A stretch of DNA of 13,824 nt from SIG701 sp045539595. Lineage in GTDB: Bacteria > Bacillota > Clostridia > Oscillospirales > CAG-272. A program made the position numbers and the translations under genes. Positions 6,592 through 13,637 of this stretch are shown here, piece after piece (within the stretch, counting starts at the first letter, position 1; each line of letters starts with the position of its first letter). Under the pieces are notes generated by a model. It searched no databases and was not told where the DNA came from. It saw nothing but the letters and a program-made list of their open reading frames with translations. The stretch lies in the NCBI GenBank assembly GCA_045539595.1, contig JAZQFQ010000030.1, positions 1-13,824 of the forward strand, given 5' to 3'.

Positions 6592-6620
6592 TACTGTTTA
6601 ACATACTGGAATTTATTCGG

Positions 6621-7481
6621 TCACAATTTGGATTCTGCAAAGAAAAGAAACTCTTGATAAATCTCATCAATAGTCAGGTTTATTAACTGTTCAAAATCGT
6701 ATTTATCGCATTGTTGTTGTACAAACTTTGTTCCAAGATAATATCCGACATCCCCTTTTCCGCGATAACTCACCCAATCTCCAAAGTATTTTTGATTTGA
6801 TTTTGTCATCGTCGGTAAATCATGATAAAAGTCTGCTAATATCTGCTGATAATGATTGTCGCACCATTCCAGCCAGCCGTTTTTGTTTTGATGATAATAA
6901 TTAGAGTTATCAACCAGAGTTTGTTCAAAACACATTGCTATCCCTTCGGTAAATAACTGCCAAACGTAATTCTGACTGTTGTTATCGCTTTGCTGATGAA
7001 ACATACCGTATTGCTTGTGATACACGTGCCCCAATTCATGATAAATAAGCCCATACATTGAATCTTCATCACACCAATTCAGCTCAAGTATCTTTTCTAT
7101 TCCCAACAATATGACATCGCGCCCGTTAATATTGGTTACCCATCCTGCCGCATTACAAAGGCCAATATACAAAACAATGTCAATATCCAGTTCACAGCCA
7201 AAATGGTCAATGATTTTTTCATTCAATCCATCTGTAATTTTGCAAAATGAGGAATACAAGGTTTCTAAATTGGAATTTTCATAAACAGCATTGAGAATCG
7301 GCAATATATCTTTCTCATAAACATAGTTTCCGCTATCCAAATATTTTCTTAAATCATCTTTGAAAATATTTGCAGATTTATCATAATTAAAATTAATATA
7401 TAATTCCCATTTTTCTATGTTGAACGTTCCATCATCAAATAATGTCCCAATCTGCGGATATGTATCAATAATTTTTATCAT
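6621..7481 (-). CDS. Putative zinc metallopeptidase (HELGH gluzincin-like)
   Basis: The product has 286 residues, with no signal peptide or membrane segment, so it is likely cytoplasmic. The zincin motif IYHELGHVYH supplies two His ligands and the catalytic Glu. About 35 residues later FTEGIAMCFE offers the third Glu ligand, as in gluzincins; GYYLGTKFV near the C-terminus is also typical of such proteins. It resembles DUF2268-type predicted Zn proteases, but I cannot fix the family. A GGAGG site lies 8 bases before the ATG. The gene is strongly AT-rich, rich in Asn, Tyr and Gln, and isolated between dinB and the isomerase operon, which suggests horizontal acquisition. The substrate is unknown. 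Confidence 0.85.
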   Translation of the reverse strand: MIKIIDTYPQIGTLFDDGTFNIEKWELYINFNYDKSANIFKDDLRKYLDSGNYVYEKDILPILNAVYENSNLETLYSSFCKITDGLNEKIIDHFGCELDIDIVLYIGLCNAAGWVTNINGRDVILLGIEKILELNWCDEDSMYGLIYHELGHVYHKQYGMFHQQSDNNSQNYVWQLFTEGIAMCFEQTLVDNSNYYHQNKNGWLEWCDNHYQQILADFYHDLPTMTKSNQKYFGDWVSYRGKGDVGYYLGTKFVQQQCDKYDFEQLINLTIDEIYQEFLFFAESKL

Positions 7482-7530
7482 CTTGCAGACCTCCGTCGAA
7501 TTCTTATTTGCCGAACTCTGTCACGATTCT

Positions 7531-7559
7531 ATTATACATTAGAACTATGAATAAAGCAA
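7531..7559 (-). promoter_or_regulatory. Probable promoter of the metallopeptidase gene
   Basis: A perfect TATAAT on the minus strand (7536 to 7531) lies about 50 bases before the start codon. The -35 at 17 bases (TTGCTT) is weak. The stretch 7560-7660 shows nothing else recognisable. Confidence 0.5.
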
Positions 7560-7660
7560 GATTTTGGAACAACGCCAAGAGCTATGGGTTTTATTTATTA
7601 ATTTTAATGTTTGTACATTTCTCATCACCGAGAACACATAAGCAAATTGAAGCATTCTAA

Positions 7661-7694
7661 AAAAAGAGCTCATCCATACGGATGGGCTCTTTTT
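7661..7694 (-). terminator. Rho-independent terminator of the isomerase operon
   Basis: Arms 7661-7675 and 7680-7694 form a 15-bp stem with one mismatch around a 4-base loop. On the minus strand the stem is followed by a run of T. It lies just past the stop of the parvulin gene. Confidence 0.88.
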
Positions 7695-7700
7695 ATTCTC

Positions 7701-8447
7701 TTAGAACATCTCCACAGGATACAGAATCTTGAGCTGGTTGATCTTGCTCTGGTAGGCGGCCTGCTGTTTCTCGCCCGTCAGTTTAGCACGGATTTCCTCC
7801 CGCACCTCGTGCAGCTTCAGCTGAGATGCCTCATGGATTTTATTGAGGCGGATCAGGTGGTAGCCGAACTGGGTCTGAATCGGTCCGCGCAATTCGCCCT
7901 CCTCCATGGAGAAGCAGGCTTCGTCAAACTCGGGAACCATCTGTCCCTGGCCGAAATCGCCCAGATTGCCACCCTCCACGCCGGAAGGACAGGTGCTGTG
8001 CTTCTTGGCGGCTTCCTCAAAGGTGATCTCGCCGGCCTGGATCTTGGCCAGAATATCCTTGGCTTCTGCCTCATCGGCCACGAGGATATGGCTGGCATTG
8101 ACGGCCTTTTCACTGCGGAAATCGTCAGGATTCTCTGCGTAGTACTTCTGGATCTCCTCCTCGGTAACGCGCACGGAAGCGAGAGTCTTGCTGACCGCAT
8201 AATTGACGAGAAGATCGTCCTTTACCTTCGCCAGCTGAGCCTTGAATTCCGGCTCCCGCTCCAGCAGATTGCGGGTAGCGTCCAACAGAATCAATTTCTG
8301 ATTGATCAGCTGATCCAGGACGATGCGTCTACCTTCGGGTGTATTGTAATTTTTGCCGCGCTGGCCAAGAGAGGCGATCATAGCATCCACTTCCGCTTCG
8401 GTCACATTCAGATGTCCCATAGCGGCAAGAATTCTTGATTCATTCAT
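7701..8447 (-). CDS. Parvulin-type peptidyl-prolyl cis-trans isomerase
   Basis: The 248-residue product has a SurA/PrsA-like layout: a helical N-terminal chaperone part (residues 1-110), a parvulin domain (about 115-207) and a short helical tail. The parvulin domain shows NASHILV (His120), GGNLGDFGQGQMVPEF and the closing FGYHLIRL (His197). It speeds proline isomerisation in client proteins. Unlike PrsA it has no signal peptide or lipobox, so it should act in the cytoplasm. An AGGA ribosome binding site lies about 9 bases before the ATG. It is the last gene before a strong terminator and starts 27 bases after the RadC-like gene, so it is probably the end of the operon. Confidence 0.93.
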   Translation of the reverse strand: MNESRILAAMGHLNVTEAEVDAMIASLGQRGKNYNTPEGRRIVLDQLINQKLILLDATRNLLEREPEFKAQLAKVKDDLLVNYAVSKTLASVRVTEEEIQKYYAENPDDFRSEKAVNASHILVADEAEAKDILAKIQAGEITFEEAAKKHSTCPSGVEGGNLGDFGQGQMVPEFDEACFSMEEGELRGPIQTQFGYHLIRLNKIHEASQLKLHEVREEIRAKLTGEKQQAAYQSKINQLKILYPVEMF

Positions 8448-8474
8448 GGTAATATATCCTTTCGATTATAACTG

Positions 8475-8921
8475 TTATGATTTTGGTCCGAAAAAACGGC
8501 ACAGGGGGAGATATCCGTCCCCGTCAATCCACACGATCTCAAGCCGCGGAATTCCCTTGGCTTCGCAGAACAAAGCGATCCGGCTGGCCCGATCCAGATC
8601 CTCCCGATCCAGACCGATGCGGCTGCGGGCCATGGAAATGGCCGCACAGGCGGCACGGTGAGTGACCATGCCCTGCGCCAGATGTGCACAGCAATCCTCC
8701 ACCGAAAGAACAACGCCGCTGTACAGAATTTCCTTCTCCAACAGCCGTTTTTTGCTGTCCAGATAATAGATGCAGCCGGCGGGAGCCGGGATATGTTCAT
8801 GGATCAGACAGGCGTACTGCCCCAGGTGATCCGCCGTGGTGAGCGGGTGGTGTTCCAAATACGATCGTTTTGCATTCCGCAAAACGTTGATTCCCAACAG
8901 AGCAAGAGAATCTCCGTTCAT
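8475..8921 (-). CDS. RadC/JAB-like domain protein lacking JAMM metal ligands
   Basis: The product has 148 residues. It lines up by eye with the C-terminal JAB (MPN) domain of RadC: IYYLDSKKRLLEKEILYSGV (residues 51-70) matches the RadC core strand and turn. LDREDLDRA (about 104-112) matches the PSREDIE helix, and IPRLEIVWIDGDGYLPL (124-140) matches the closing strands. The JAMM motif (HNHPSGD in RadC) is replaced by SMARSRIG (96-103), so the zinc ligands are gone and catalysis is unlikely. The RadC N-terminal helix-hairpin-helix part is also absent. It starts 6 bases after the PFL gene stops and has no clear ribosome binding site, so translational coupling is likely. The homology is inferred by eye; the role is unknown. 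Confidence 0.7.
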   Translation of the reverse strand: MNGDSLALLGINVLRNAKRSYLEHHPLTTADHLGQYACLIHEHIPAPAGCIYYLDSKKRLLEKEILYSGVVLSVEDCCAHLAQGMVTHRAACAAISMARSRIGLDREDLDRASRIALFCEAKGIPRLEIVWIDGDGYLPLCRFFGPKS

Positions 8922-8927
8922 GGGAGA

Positions 8928-10286
8928 TCAGTTCTTCAAGCTCTGCATGGGAGCAGGAATGCGGCCGCCGCGATGAATAAACTTGGCGGAGGAACGATCG
9001 TTATGCAATGCCATAACGGGGCCCTGACCCAGCAGTCCGCCGAAGGACAACTCCTCGCCGATCTTCTTGCCGATGGCGGGAATCACGCGGACGGCCGTGG
9101 TCTTGGAATTGACCATACCGATAGCAGCCTCGTCCGCGATGATGGCGGAGATGGTTTCCGCGGTGGTATCGCCGGGAATGACAATCATATCCAGGCCGAC
9201 GGAGCAAACGGCGGTCATGGCTTCCAGTTTCTCGATGGAAAGATCCCCGGAACGGGCGGCGGCAATCATGCCGGCATCCTCGGACACGGGAATAAAAGCA
9301 CCGGACAGACCGCCCACATGGGAGGATGCCATAACGCCGCCCTTCTTGACAGCGTCATTGAGCAGTGCCAGCGCGGCGGTGGTGCCGTGGATACCGCAGA
9401 TCTCCAGACCCATTTCCTCCAGGATGTGGGCCACGGAGTCGCCCACAGCGGGCGTAGGAGCCAAAGAAAGGTCCACAATGCCAAAGGGCACGCCCAGTCG
9501 TTTGGATGCCTCACTGCCTACCAGTTGTCCCATACGGGTGATTTTGAATGCGGTGCGCTTGATGATATCCGCTACTTCAGTCAGATCGCCGTCGGGGCAC
9601 TTCTGCAGAGCGGCACGAACCACACCGGGGCCGGACACGCCCACATTGATTACGCAATCCGGTTCGCCCACGCCGTGAAAGGCACCGGCCATAAAGGGGT
9701 TATCCTCGGGCGCATTGCAGAACACCACCAATTTGGCGGGGCCGATGCAATCCCGATCCTTGGTCAATTCCGCCGCTTCGCGGACGACACGTCCCATCAG
9801 AGCCACCGCGTCCATATTGATGCCGGCCTTGGTGGAACCGATATTGACGGAGGAGCAGATGTGCTCCGTGGAAGCCAACGCTTCGGGGATGGACCGGATC
9901 AGTGCCAGATCCCCGGCGGAAAACCCCTTATGGACAAGAGCGGAATATCCGCCGATAAAGTTGACGCCTACCGTCTGGGCGGCGCGCTCCAGAGTCAGTG
10001 CGTATTTCACAGGATCGCCGCCGCTGACAGCCGCCAGCATGGCAATCGGCGTAACGGAAATGCGCTTATTGATGATCGGAATACCGTACATATGCTCGAT
10101 ATCCTCGCCCGTGGCCACCAACTTCTCGGCCAGGCGGGTAATCTTATCATATACTTTGGTACAGCTGCGATCGATATCGGAATCGGCGCAGTCCAAGAGA
10201 GACATGCCCATAGTAATGGTACGGATGTCCAGATTTTCTTCCTGAATCATGGTGATGGTTTCCATGATATCGCGTATGTTCAGCAT
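8928..10286 (-). CDS. PFL family protein (UPF0210, DUF711)
   Basis: The 452-residue product is full length for the UPF0210/DUF711 family, sometimes called PFL-like. A structure of a member is known but no firm reaction. Recognisable parts are the N-terminal MLNIRDIMETITMI, the GGYSALVHKGFSAGD segment, DLSLAPTPAVGDSVAHILEEMG, GLDMIVIPGDTTAETISAII and the C-terminal RGGRIPAPMQSLKN. It is soluble and cytoplasmic. A GGAGG site lies five bases before the ATG. The ACT-domain gene sits 26 bases upstream, the usual pairing for this family, which suggests that the two act together, perhaps with ligand control through ACT. The family call is confident; the function is unknown. Confidence 0.95.
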   Translation of the reverse strand: MLNIRDIMETITMIQEENLDIRTITMGMSLLDCADSDIDRSCTKVYDKITRLAEKLVATGEDIEHMYGIPIINKRISVTPIAMLAAVSGGDPVKYALTLERAAQTVGVNFIGGYSALVHKGFSAGDLALIRSIPEALASTEHICSSVNIGSTKAGINMDAVALMGRVVREAAELTKDRDCIGPAKLVVFCNAPEDNPFMAGAFHGVGEPDCVINVGVSGPGVVRAALQKCPDGDLTEVADIIKRTAFKITRMGQLVGSEASKRLGVPFGIVDLSLAPTPAVGDSVAHILEEMGLEICGIHGTTAALALLNDAVKKGGVMASSHVGGLSGAFIPVSEDAGMIAAARSGDLSIEKLEAMTAVCSVGLDMIVIPGDTTAETISAIIADEAAIGMVNSKTTAVRVIPAIGKKIGEELSFGGLLGQGPVMALHNDRSSAKFIHRGGRIPAPMQSLKN

Positions 10287-10312
10287 AATATCCTCCGAAT
10301 GGTCTCCTGGTC

Positions 10313-10582
10313 TCAGATGCGGTGCATGGAATTGAAAATATCCTCATGCATAACGTGGATAACCATGCCGATCTCCTCGCCCAATGCACTCATCTTCTTG
10401 GTCAGCGCATCAAAATCCACGCGGATGTCGGTGATATCCACCAGCATCACCATGACAAACATATCTTGAAGAACGGACTGGGTAACGTCCACGATGTTGG
10501 CGTTGCATTCCGCACACGTGCCGCTGACACGATTCAGAATACCCACACGGTCCTGGCCTACAACGGAAATAATGGCTCTCAT
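10313..10582 (-). CDS. ACT domain protein (UPF0237)
   Basis: The 89-residue product is a single ACT domain, the small ligand-binding fold found in amino-acid-responsive regulators. It opens with IISVVGQDRVGILNRVSG, the usual loop after the first strand, and ends with the strand pair around VIHVMHEDIFNSMHRI. Its length and position next to the PFL gene are those of UPF0237. It lacks any DNA-binding part, so it is likely a sensor or a partner for the PFL protein. A clear AGGAG site lies nine bases before the ATG. It is separated from the upstream FKBP-type gene by 56 bases and from PFL by 26. The ligand is unknown; an amino acid would fit the family. Confidence 0.95.
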   Translation of the reverse strand: MRAIISVVGQDRVGILNRVSGTCAECNANIVDVTQSVLQDMFVMVMLVDITDIRVDFDALTKKMSALGEEIGMVIHVMHEDIFNSMHRI

Positions 10583-10638
10583 AATTTTTTACTCCTTGCT
10601 GATGATATTAGGAAAACAATCCGAAAAATCGGACAGTA

Positions 10639-11730
10639 TTACGAATTTGTACTCTTTACGACGGCATTGTCCACCAGGAAATCAAACAGTTTCTGGAAAG
10701 CCAGCGTCTGACGCAGATCCTCGGTGCTTGCCTGGTTATACTCCAGCAATGCCTCCACGGTATCAAAGCCACGCTCCGCCGCAAAGGCGGCCGCCAATTC
10801 ATTGTACTCCGCATCACTCAGAGTGATATTCTCCAAACGGCAGATATGATGTCCTGCCAGTTCTTCTTTCACAGCATCCTTGACCATTGCATCCAGCTCC
10901 GCATAGAACTCGCTCTCCGTCATATCCTCGGAGAGTTCCAGAAACTGATCCAGCGTCATATTGGCGTTGGCTGCCGCCGTTGTGTACGGCTCCAGATAGC
11001 TGTTGTAAATTTCGTTATATTCCTTCTCCGGATAGGAGATTACTTCCGTGGTCTCCATGACCTGTTTCCACACCTGATCCAGGATGTAATACCACTTGTT
11101 GGAATCATACTGCTCTTGAATAGAGGCACGCAGAGCCGTCTCAAACTCCGCAGTAGTCGCATATCCGTAATACTCCTGCACAAAGGCATCGGTGTATTCC
11201 GGCAAAATCTGCTTATATACCGAATTGATCTTAACCTCAAACCGTACCGGTTTGCCGGCAAAATCGGGGTTTACGGTATAGGGGTCGGGGAACGCGATAT
11301 CCAATGTAACTGTATCGCCTTCCTTGGCACCGATCAGACCTTCCTCAAATCCGGGAATGAACGAGCCAGAGCCAATGCTCAAAGGGTACGATGCTGCGGA
11401 TCCGCCCTCAAACTTTTCCCCATCCATGTAACCGGTGAAATCGATATTCACCTGGTCGCCTTTTTCAATGGCGTCGGTCTTTTTCTCCACCTGGGCATAA
11501 TTGGACAAAGCCATCTGGATCTGCTCCTGCACTACCTCCTCGGTGATTTCGTACGGGAAGGGCTCCACTTCCACGCTCTTGTACTGACCGAGCGTTACAT
11601 ACTGGGTCAGATCGTAGTCGTACCGCTTCGCGGAGGCAGGCTCTTCCTTCTTGTTGCATCCGGTCAACAGTGCGCCGGCCGCCAAAACCACAGCCAACGC
11701 TGCGCTGAAAATTTTGCTCATTTGCTTCAT
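10639..11730 (-). CDS. Trigger-factor-like FKBP lipoprotein
   Basis: The product has 363 residues. Residues 1-25 form a lipoprotein signal with lipobox LLTGC (Cys25). An FKBP-type isomerase domain covers about 85-172 (GDQVNIDFTGYMDGEKFEGG, IGSGSFIPGFEEGLIGAKEG). A helical region of about 175-355 resembles the trigger factor C-terminal chaperone domain. The ribosome-binding N-terminal domain of true trigger factor is missing and replaced by the lipid anchor. It therefore probably acts as a folding helper on the outer face of the membrane. The frame stays open upstream, but the ATG at 11730 is preceded by GAGGAT and starts a proper signal peptide. It lies 60 bases after the membrane-protein gene. 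This is a known clostridial type; its clients are unknown. Confidence 0.9.
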   Translation of the reverse strand: MKQMSKIFSAALAVVLAAGALLTGCNKKEEPASAKRYDYDLTQYVTLGQYKSVEVEPFPYEITEEVVQEQIQMALSNYAQVEKKTDAIEKGDQVNIDFTGYMDGEKFEGGSAASYPLSIGSGSFIPGFEEGLIGAKEGDTVTLDIAFPDPYTVNPDFAGKPVRFEVKINSVYKQILPEYTDAFVQEYYGYATTAEFETALRASIQEQYDSNKWYYILDQVWKQVMETTEVISYPEKEYNEIYNSYLEPYTTAAANANMTLDQFLELSEDMTESEFYAELDAMVKDAVKEELAGHHICRLENITLSDAEYNELAAAFAAERGFDTVEALLEYNQASTEDLRQTLAFQKLFDFLVDNAVVKSTNS

Positions 11731-11751
11731 ATGTATCCTCGTTATTTTATC

Positions 11752-11764
11752 GGTGCACTGCACC
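11752..11764. promoter_or_regulatory. Dyad GGTGCA-C-TGCACC in the leader of the FKBP lipoprotein gene
   Basis: A perfect 6-bp inverted repeat around one base lies 22 bases before the start codon. As RNA it could form a 5-bp stem with a 3-base loop. A second 6-bp inverted repeat, ATCGCT and AGCGAT at 11781-11798, spans the stop of the preceding gene. An operator, processing site or attenuator is possible; no T run supports a full terminator. Confidence 0.3.
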
Positions 11765-11790
11765 TTTTATTGATAAGCCAATCGCTCAAA

Positions 11791-12465
11791 TCAGCGATGC
11801 GCTTGTTTTTTGCGCCGGAACAGGCGCATCAGCAACACGGCCACCAGCCATACAACGCCGCCCTGCCACAAAATGATTCCCAGATAAGTACCCAGGATTT
11901 CCACGCCTACCGATACGGAAAGAGAGAATCCAACCTCTCCCAAAAACTGAATCAGATAGGCCGTTTCCATAGCCAGATATCCGAGCAGATGGACACACAC
12001 CGCCAGCAGAACCGATCTTGCCGGCGTTTGGGTGGGCTTGTTTCTGCGGGAGATCGCATATACGATCCACACAAACGCCGCTTCCACAAGGACGGTCAGA
12101 ATGTTGACAATCAACGCCATCCATACAGCAAAGTCCTGCACGGCGCCGCTGCACACATCGATCAGAAAAGCCGATGCGGCATCTGCGAAGATGGACAGGC
12201 AGACCCCCCACGCCATTCCCAGGGAAATCTGCTTAGGCACTTCCCTGTCCAAGGCATTCAAGCCGGCGATGACTGTGCCGGCGGCGGCCACCAAAAAGGC
12301 CTGGCGAAGCATGGTAAGCACAGAAGGAAGCCAGCCATCCATATACAGGATGTCCGTTGCCGCCATCGAGTAGGCCACCGACAGCAGTCGTGCTGTCAAT
12401 CGGAATGCAAAAAACAGTGCGCACGCAAGAATGGCCCCACGGGCTCCCGTCGTTTTATTGGACAT
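11791..12465 (-). CDS. Multi-pass membrane protein of unknown family
   Basis: The product has 224 residues. About six hydrophobic segments are visible, near residues 9-28, 45-65, 75-95, 105-130, 145-165 and 185-210. A basic tail of RRKKQAHR would face the cytoplasm under the positive-inside rule. I recognise no conserved domain. The frame is open far upstream to 12693, but the start at 12465 has a GGGAGG site, and the extra upstream part would overlap the promoter region. It is the first gene of the minus-strand cluster leading through FKBP, ACT, PFL, RadC-like and parvulin genes. Its family is unassigned, and a small-molecule or envelope role is only a guess. Confidence 0.8.
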   Translation of the reverse strand: MSNKTTGARGAILACALFFAFRLTARLLSVAYSMAATDILYMDGWLPSVLTMLRQAFLVAAAGTVIAGLNALDREVPKQISLGMAWGVCLSIFADAASAFLIDVCSGAVQDFAVWMALIVNILTVLVEAAFVWIVYAISRRNKPTQTPARSVLLAVCVHLLGYLAMETAYLIQFLGEVGFSLSVSVGVEILGTYLGIILWQGGVVWLVAVLLMRLFRRKKQAHR

Positions 12466-12508
12466 ACACGATCCTCCCTTTGCAGCACACCATTTTACAT
12501 ACTTTATT

Positions 12509-12517
12509 ATTATAGCA
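12509..12517 (-). promoter_or_regulatory. Extended -10 promoter of the minus-strand operon
   Basis: On the minus strand TGC directly before a perfect TATAAT (12514 to 12509) gives an extended -10 element. No good -35 is visible, which such promoters tolerate. The start codon is about 44 bases downstream. Confidence 0.6.
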
Positions 12518-12576
12518 TAAGATGAAGAAAAATGGTATAGTTTCTGCAAAATTATTCTGAACAAAATGAAAATCGG

Positions 12577-12605
12577 TTGTATCCTTTCTGCGCAACACAT
12601 ATACA
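12577..12605 (+). promoter_or_regulatory. Candidate promoter of the M14 peptidase gene
   Basis: TTGTAT, a 17-base spacer and TATACA form a moderate match to the sigma-A consensus, and a start near 12612 leaves room for the AAAGGAGG site at 12624-12631. Confidence 0.4.
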
Positions 12606-12637
12606 TAGCCTGTACTGAAATACAAAGGAGGCAAATC

Positions 12638-13582
12638 ATGCACGAAATATTCCCCGACGAAAGCCGTTCCCTTTTGGATTTTCCCAGTCCCATGGATCAC
12701 GAAGCTATGATGCGATGTCTGGATCTTTTCACGAGGCGGTACGATTTTCTCTCTGTTTATCCCATGGGCACCTCACTGCACGGACGAACGATCCCCATGG
12801 TACGGATCGGAAACGAAAAGGCATCCCGCACCGTATTGTATGTGGGCGCCCATCACGGTATGGAATGGATCACCACCATCCTTCTTCTGCGATTCATCAA
12901 TGAATACTGCGAACACTACAAGGGGCATCGCCGCATTTTCAACATCAATCCGGAATACCTGTTCCGCTCACGGCTGCTATGCATTGTGCCCATGCTGAAT
13001 CCCGACGGGGTCGAGTTGCAGATCCACGGCCCGGGCGATGCTCCCAACCGGGACAAACTTATCGAGATGAATCACGGAAGCGAGGATTTCTCCCATTGGC
13101 AGGCCAACGGCCGTGGGGTGGATCTGAATCACAACTACAACGCGGGATTTGCGGAGTACAAGGAACTGGAGCGGGCATCGGATATTCTCAGGGGGGCGCC
13201 CACCCGCTTCAGCGGAGAATATCCGGAATCGGAGCCGGAGGTGGGGGCACTGGTCAATTATCTGCGCTTTGATGACAGCGTAAAAATGATCCTCACACTG
13301 CACACGCAGGGGGAGGAAATCTACTACACCTCCGGCGGGATCTGTCCGCCGAAGGCGAAGAACATCGCCCGGCTGCTGTCCGGGATGAGCGGATATACTC
13401 TTTCTGAAGCCGAGGGGATGGCATCATATGGCGGACTGACGGACTGGGCCATAAGAGAGCGGAATCTGCCGTCCTTTACCGTAGAATGCGGCAAAGGCGT
13501 CAATCCTCTGCCCCTGCATACCAATTTCAGCATATACACCGCAATCCGGGAAATGCTGTTTACCGCGCCGATTCTTATATAG
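12638..13582 (+). CDS. M14 family zinc carboxypeptidase (murein peptide peptidase-like)
   Basis: The product has 314 residues and no signal peptide. The M14 zinc site is clear: H73-G-M-E76 in AHHGMEW and His222 in TLHTQGEE. The catalytic Glu is 283 in FTVECGKG, and MLNPDGVE is a further signature. WQANGRGVDLNHNY (155-167) resembles gamma-D-glutamyl-diaminopimelate peptidases of Gram-positives, so cleavage of cell-wall peptides is the likely role, perhaps in recycling since it appears cytoplasmic. Where most members have Asn-Arg to hold the substrate carboxylate, this one has Asn164-His165. The frame is open back to 12566, but the start at 12638 is set by the AAAGGAGG site and family length. 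It is transcribed away from the operon at 7701-12465. Confidence 0.92.
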   Translation: MHEIFPDESRSLLDFPSPMDHEAMMRCLDLFTRRYDFLSVYPMGTSLHGRTIPMVRIGNEKASRTVLYVGAHHGMEWITTILLLRFINEYCEHYKGHRRIFNINPEYLFRSRLLCIVPMLNPDGVELQIHGPGDAPNRDKLIEMNHGSEDFSHWQANGRGVDLNHNYNAGFAEYKELERASDILRGAPTRFSGEYPESEPEVGALVNYLRFDDSVKMILTLHTQGEEIYYTSGGICPPKAKNIARLLSGMSGYTLSEAEGMASYGGLTDWAIRERNLPSFTVECGKGVNPLPLHTNFSIYTAIREMLFTAPILI

Positions 13583-13583
13583 A

Positions 13584-13623
13584 ATCAAAAAGCTGGGGCT
13601 GCTGCACGGAAATGCAGCAGCCC
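13584..13623 (-). terminator. Terminator between convergent genes
   Basis: GGGCTGCTGCA (13596-13606) and TGCAGCAGCCC (13613-13623) form a perfect 11-bp stem with a 6-base loop. On the minus strand it is followed by CAGC and then TTTTT, which suits the gene ending at 13638. It may also end the M14 transcript, though less well. Confidence 0.75.
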
Positions 13624-13637
13624 TTGTCAGAATAGGA

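Noticed and set aside
5525..6601. 358-codon frame overlapping dinB
   Set aside because: It is an alternative frame inside the clearly recognised polymerase; its composition (His, Gly, Arg rich) is typical of a shadow in GC-rich DNA.
7611..8438. 275-codon + strand open frame
   Set aside because: It is the antisense of the parvulin gene and runs through that gene's terminator.
8658..10469. 603-codon + strand open frame
   Set aside because: It lies opposite the RadC-like, PFL and ACT genes, which have recognisable families and ribosome binding sites. Its own peptide is His/Gly-rich and matches nothing.
10620..10633. Small hairpin TCCGA-AAAA-TCGGA between the FKBP and ACT genes
   Set aside because: The stem is only 5 bp and the following run (TTGTTTTCC on the minus strand) is weak, so I do not call a terminator, though partial termination inside the operon cannot be excluded.
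10846..12525. 559-codon + strand open frame
   Set aside because: It is antisense to the FKBP lipoprotein and the membrane protein, is rich in His and Gln as shadows often are, and lacks a start signal.
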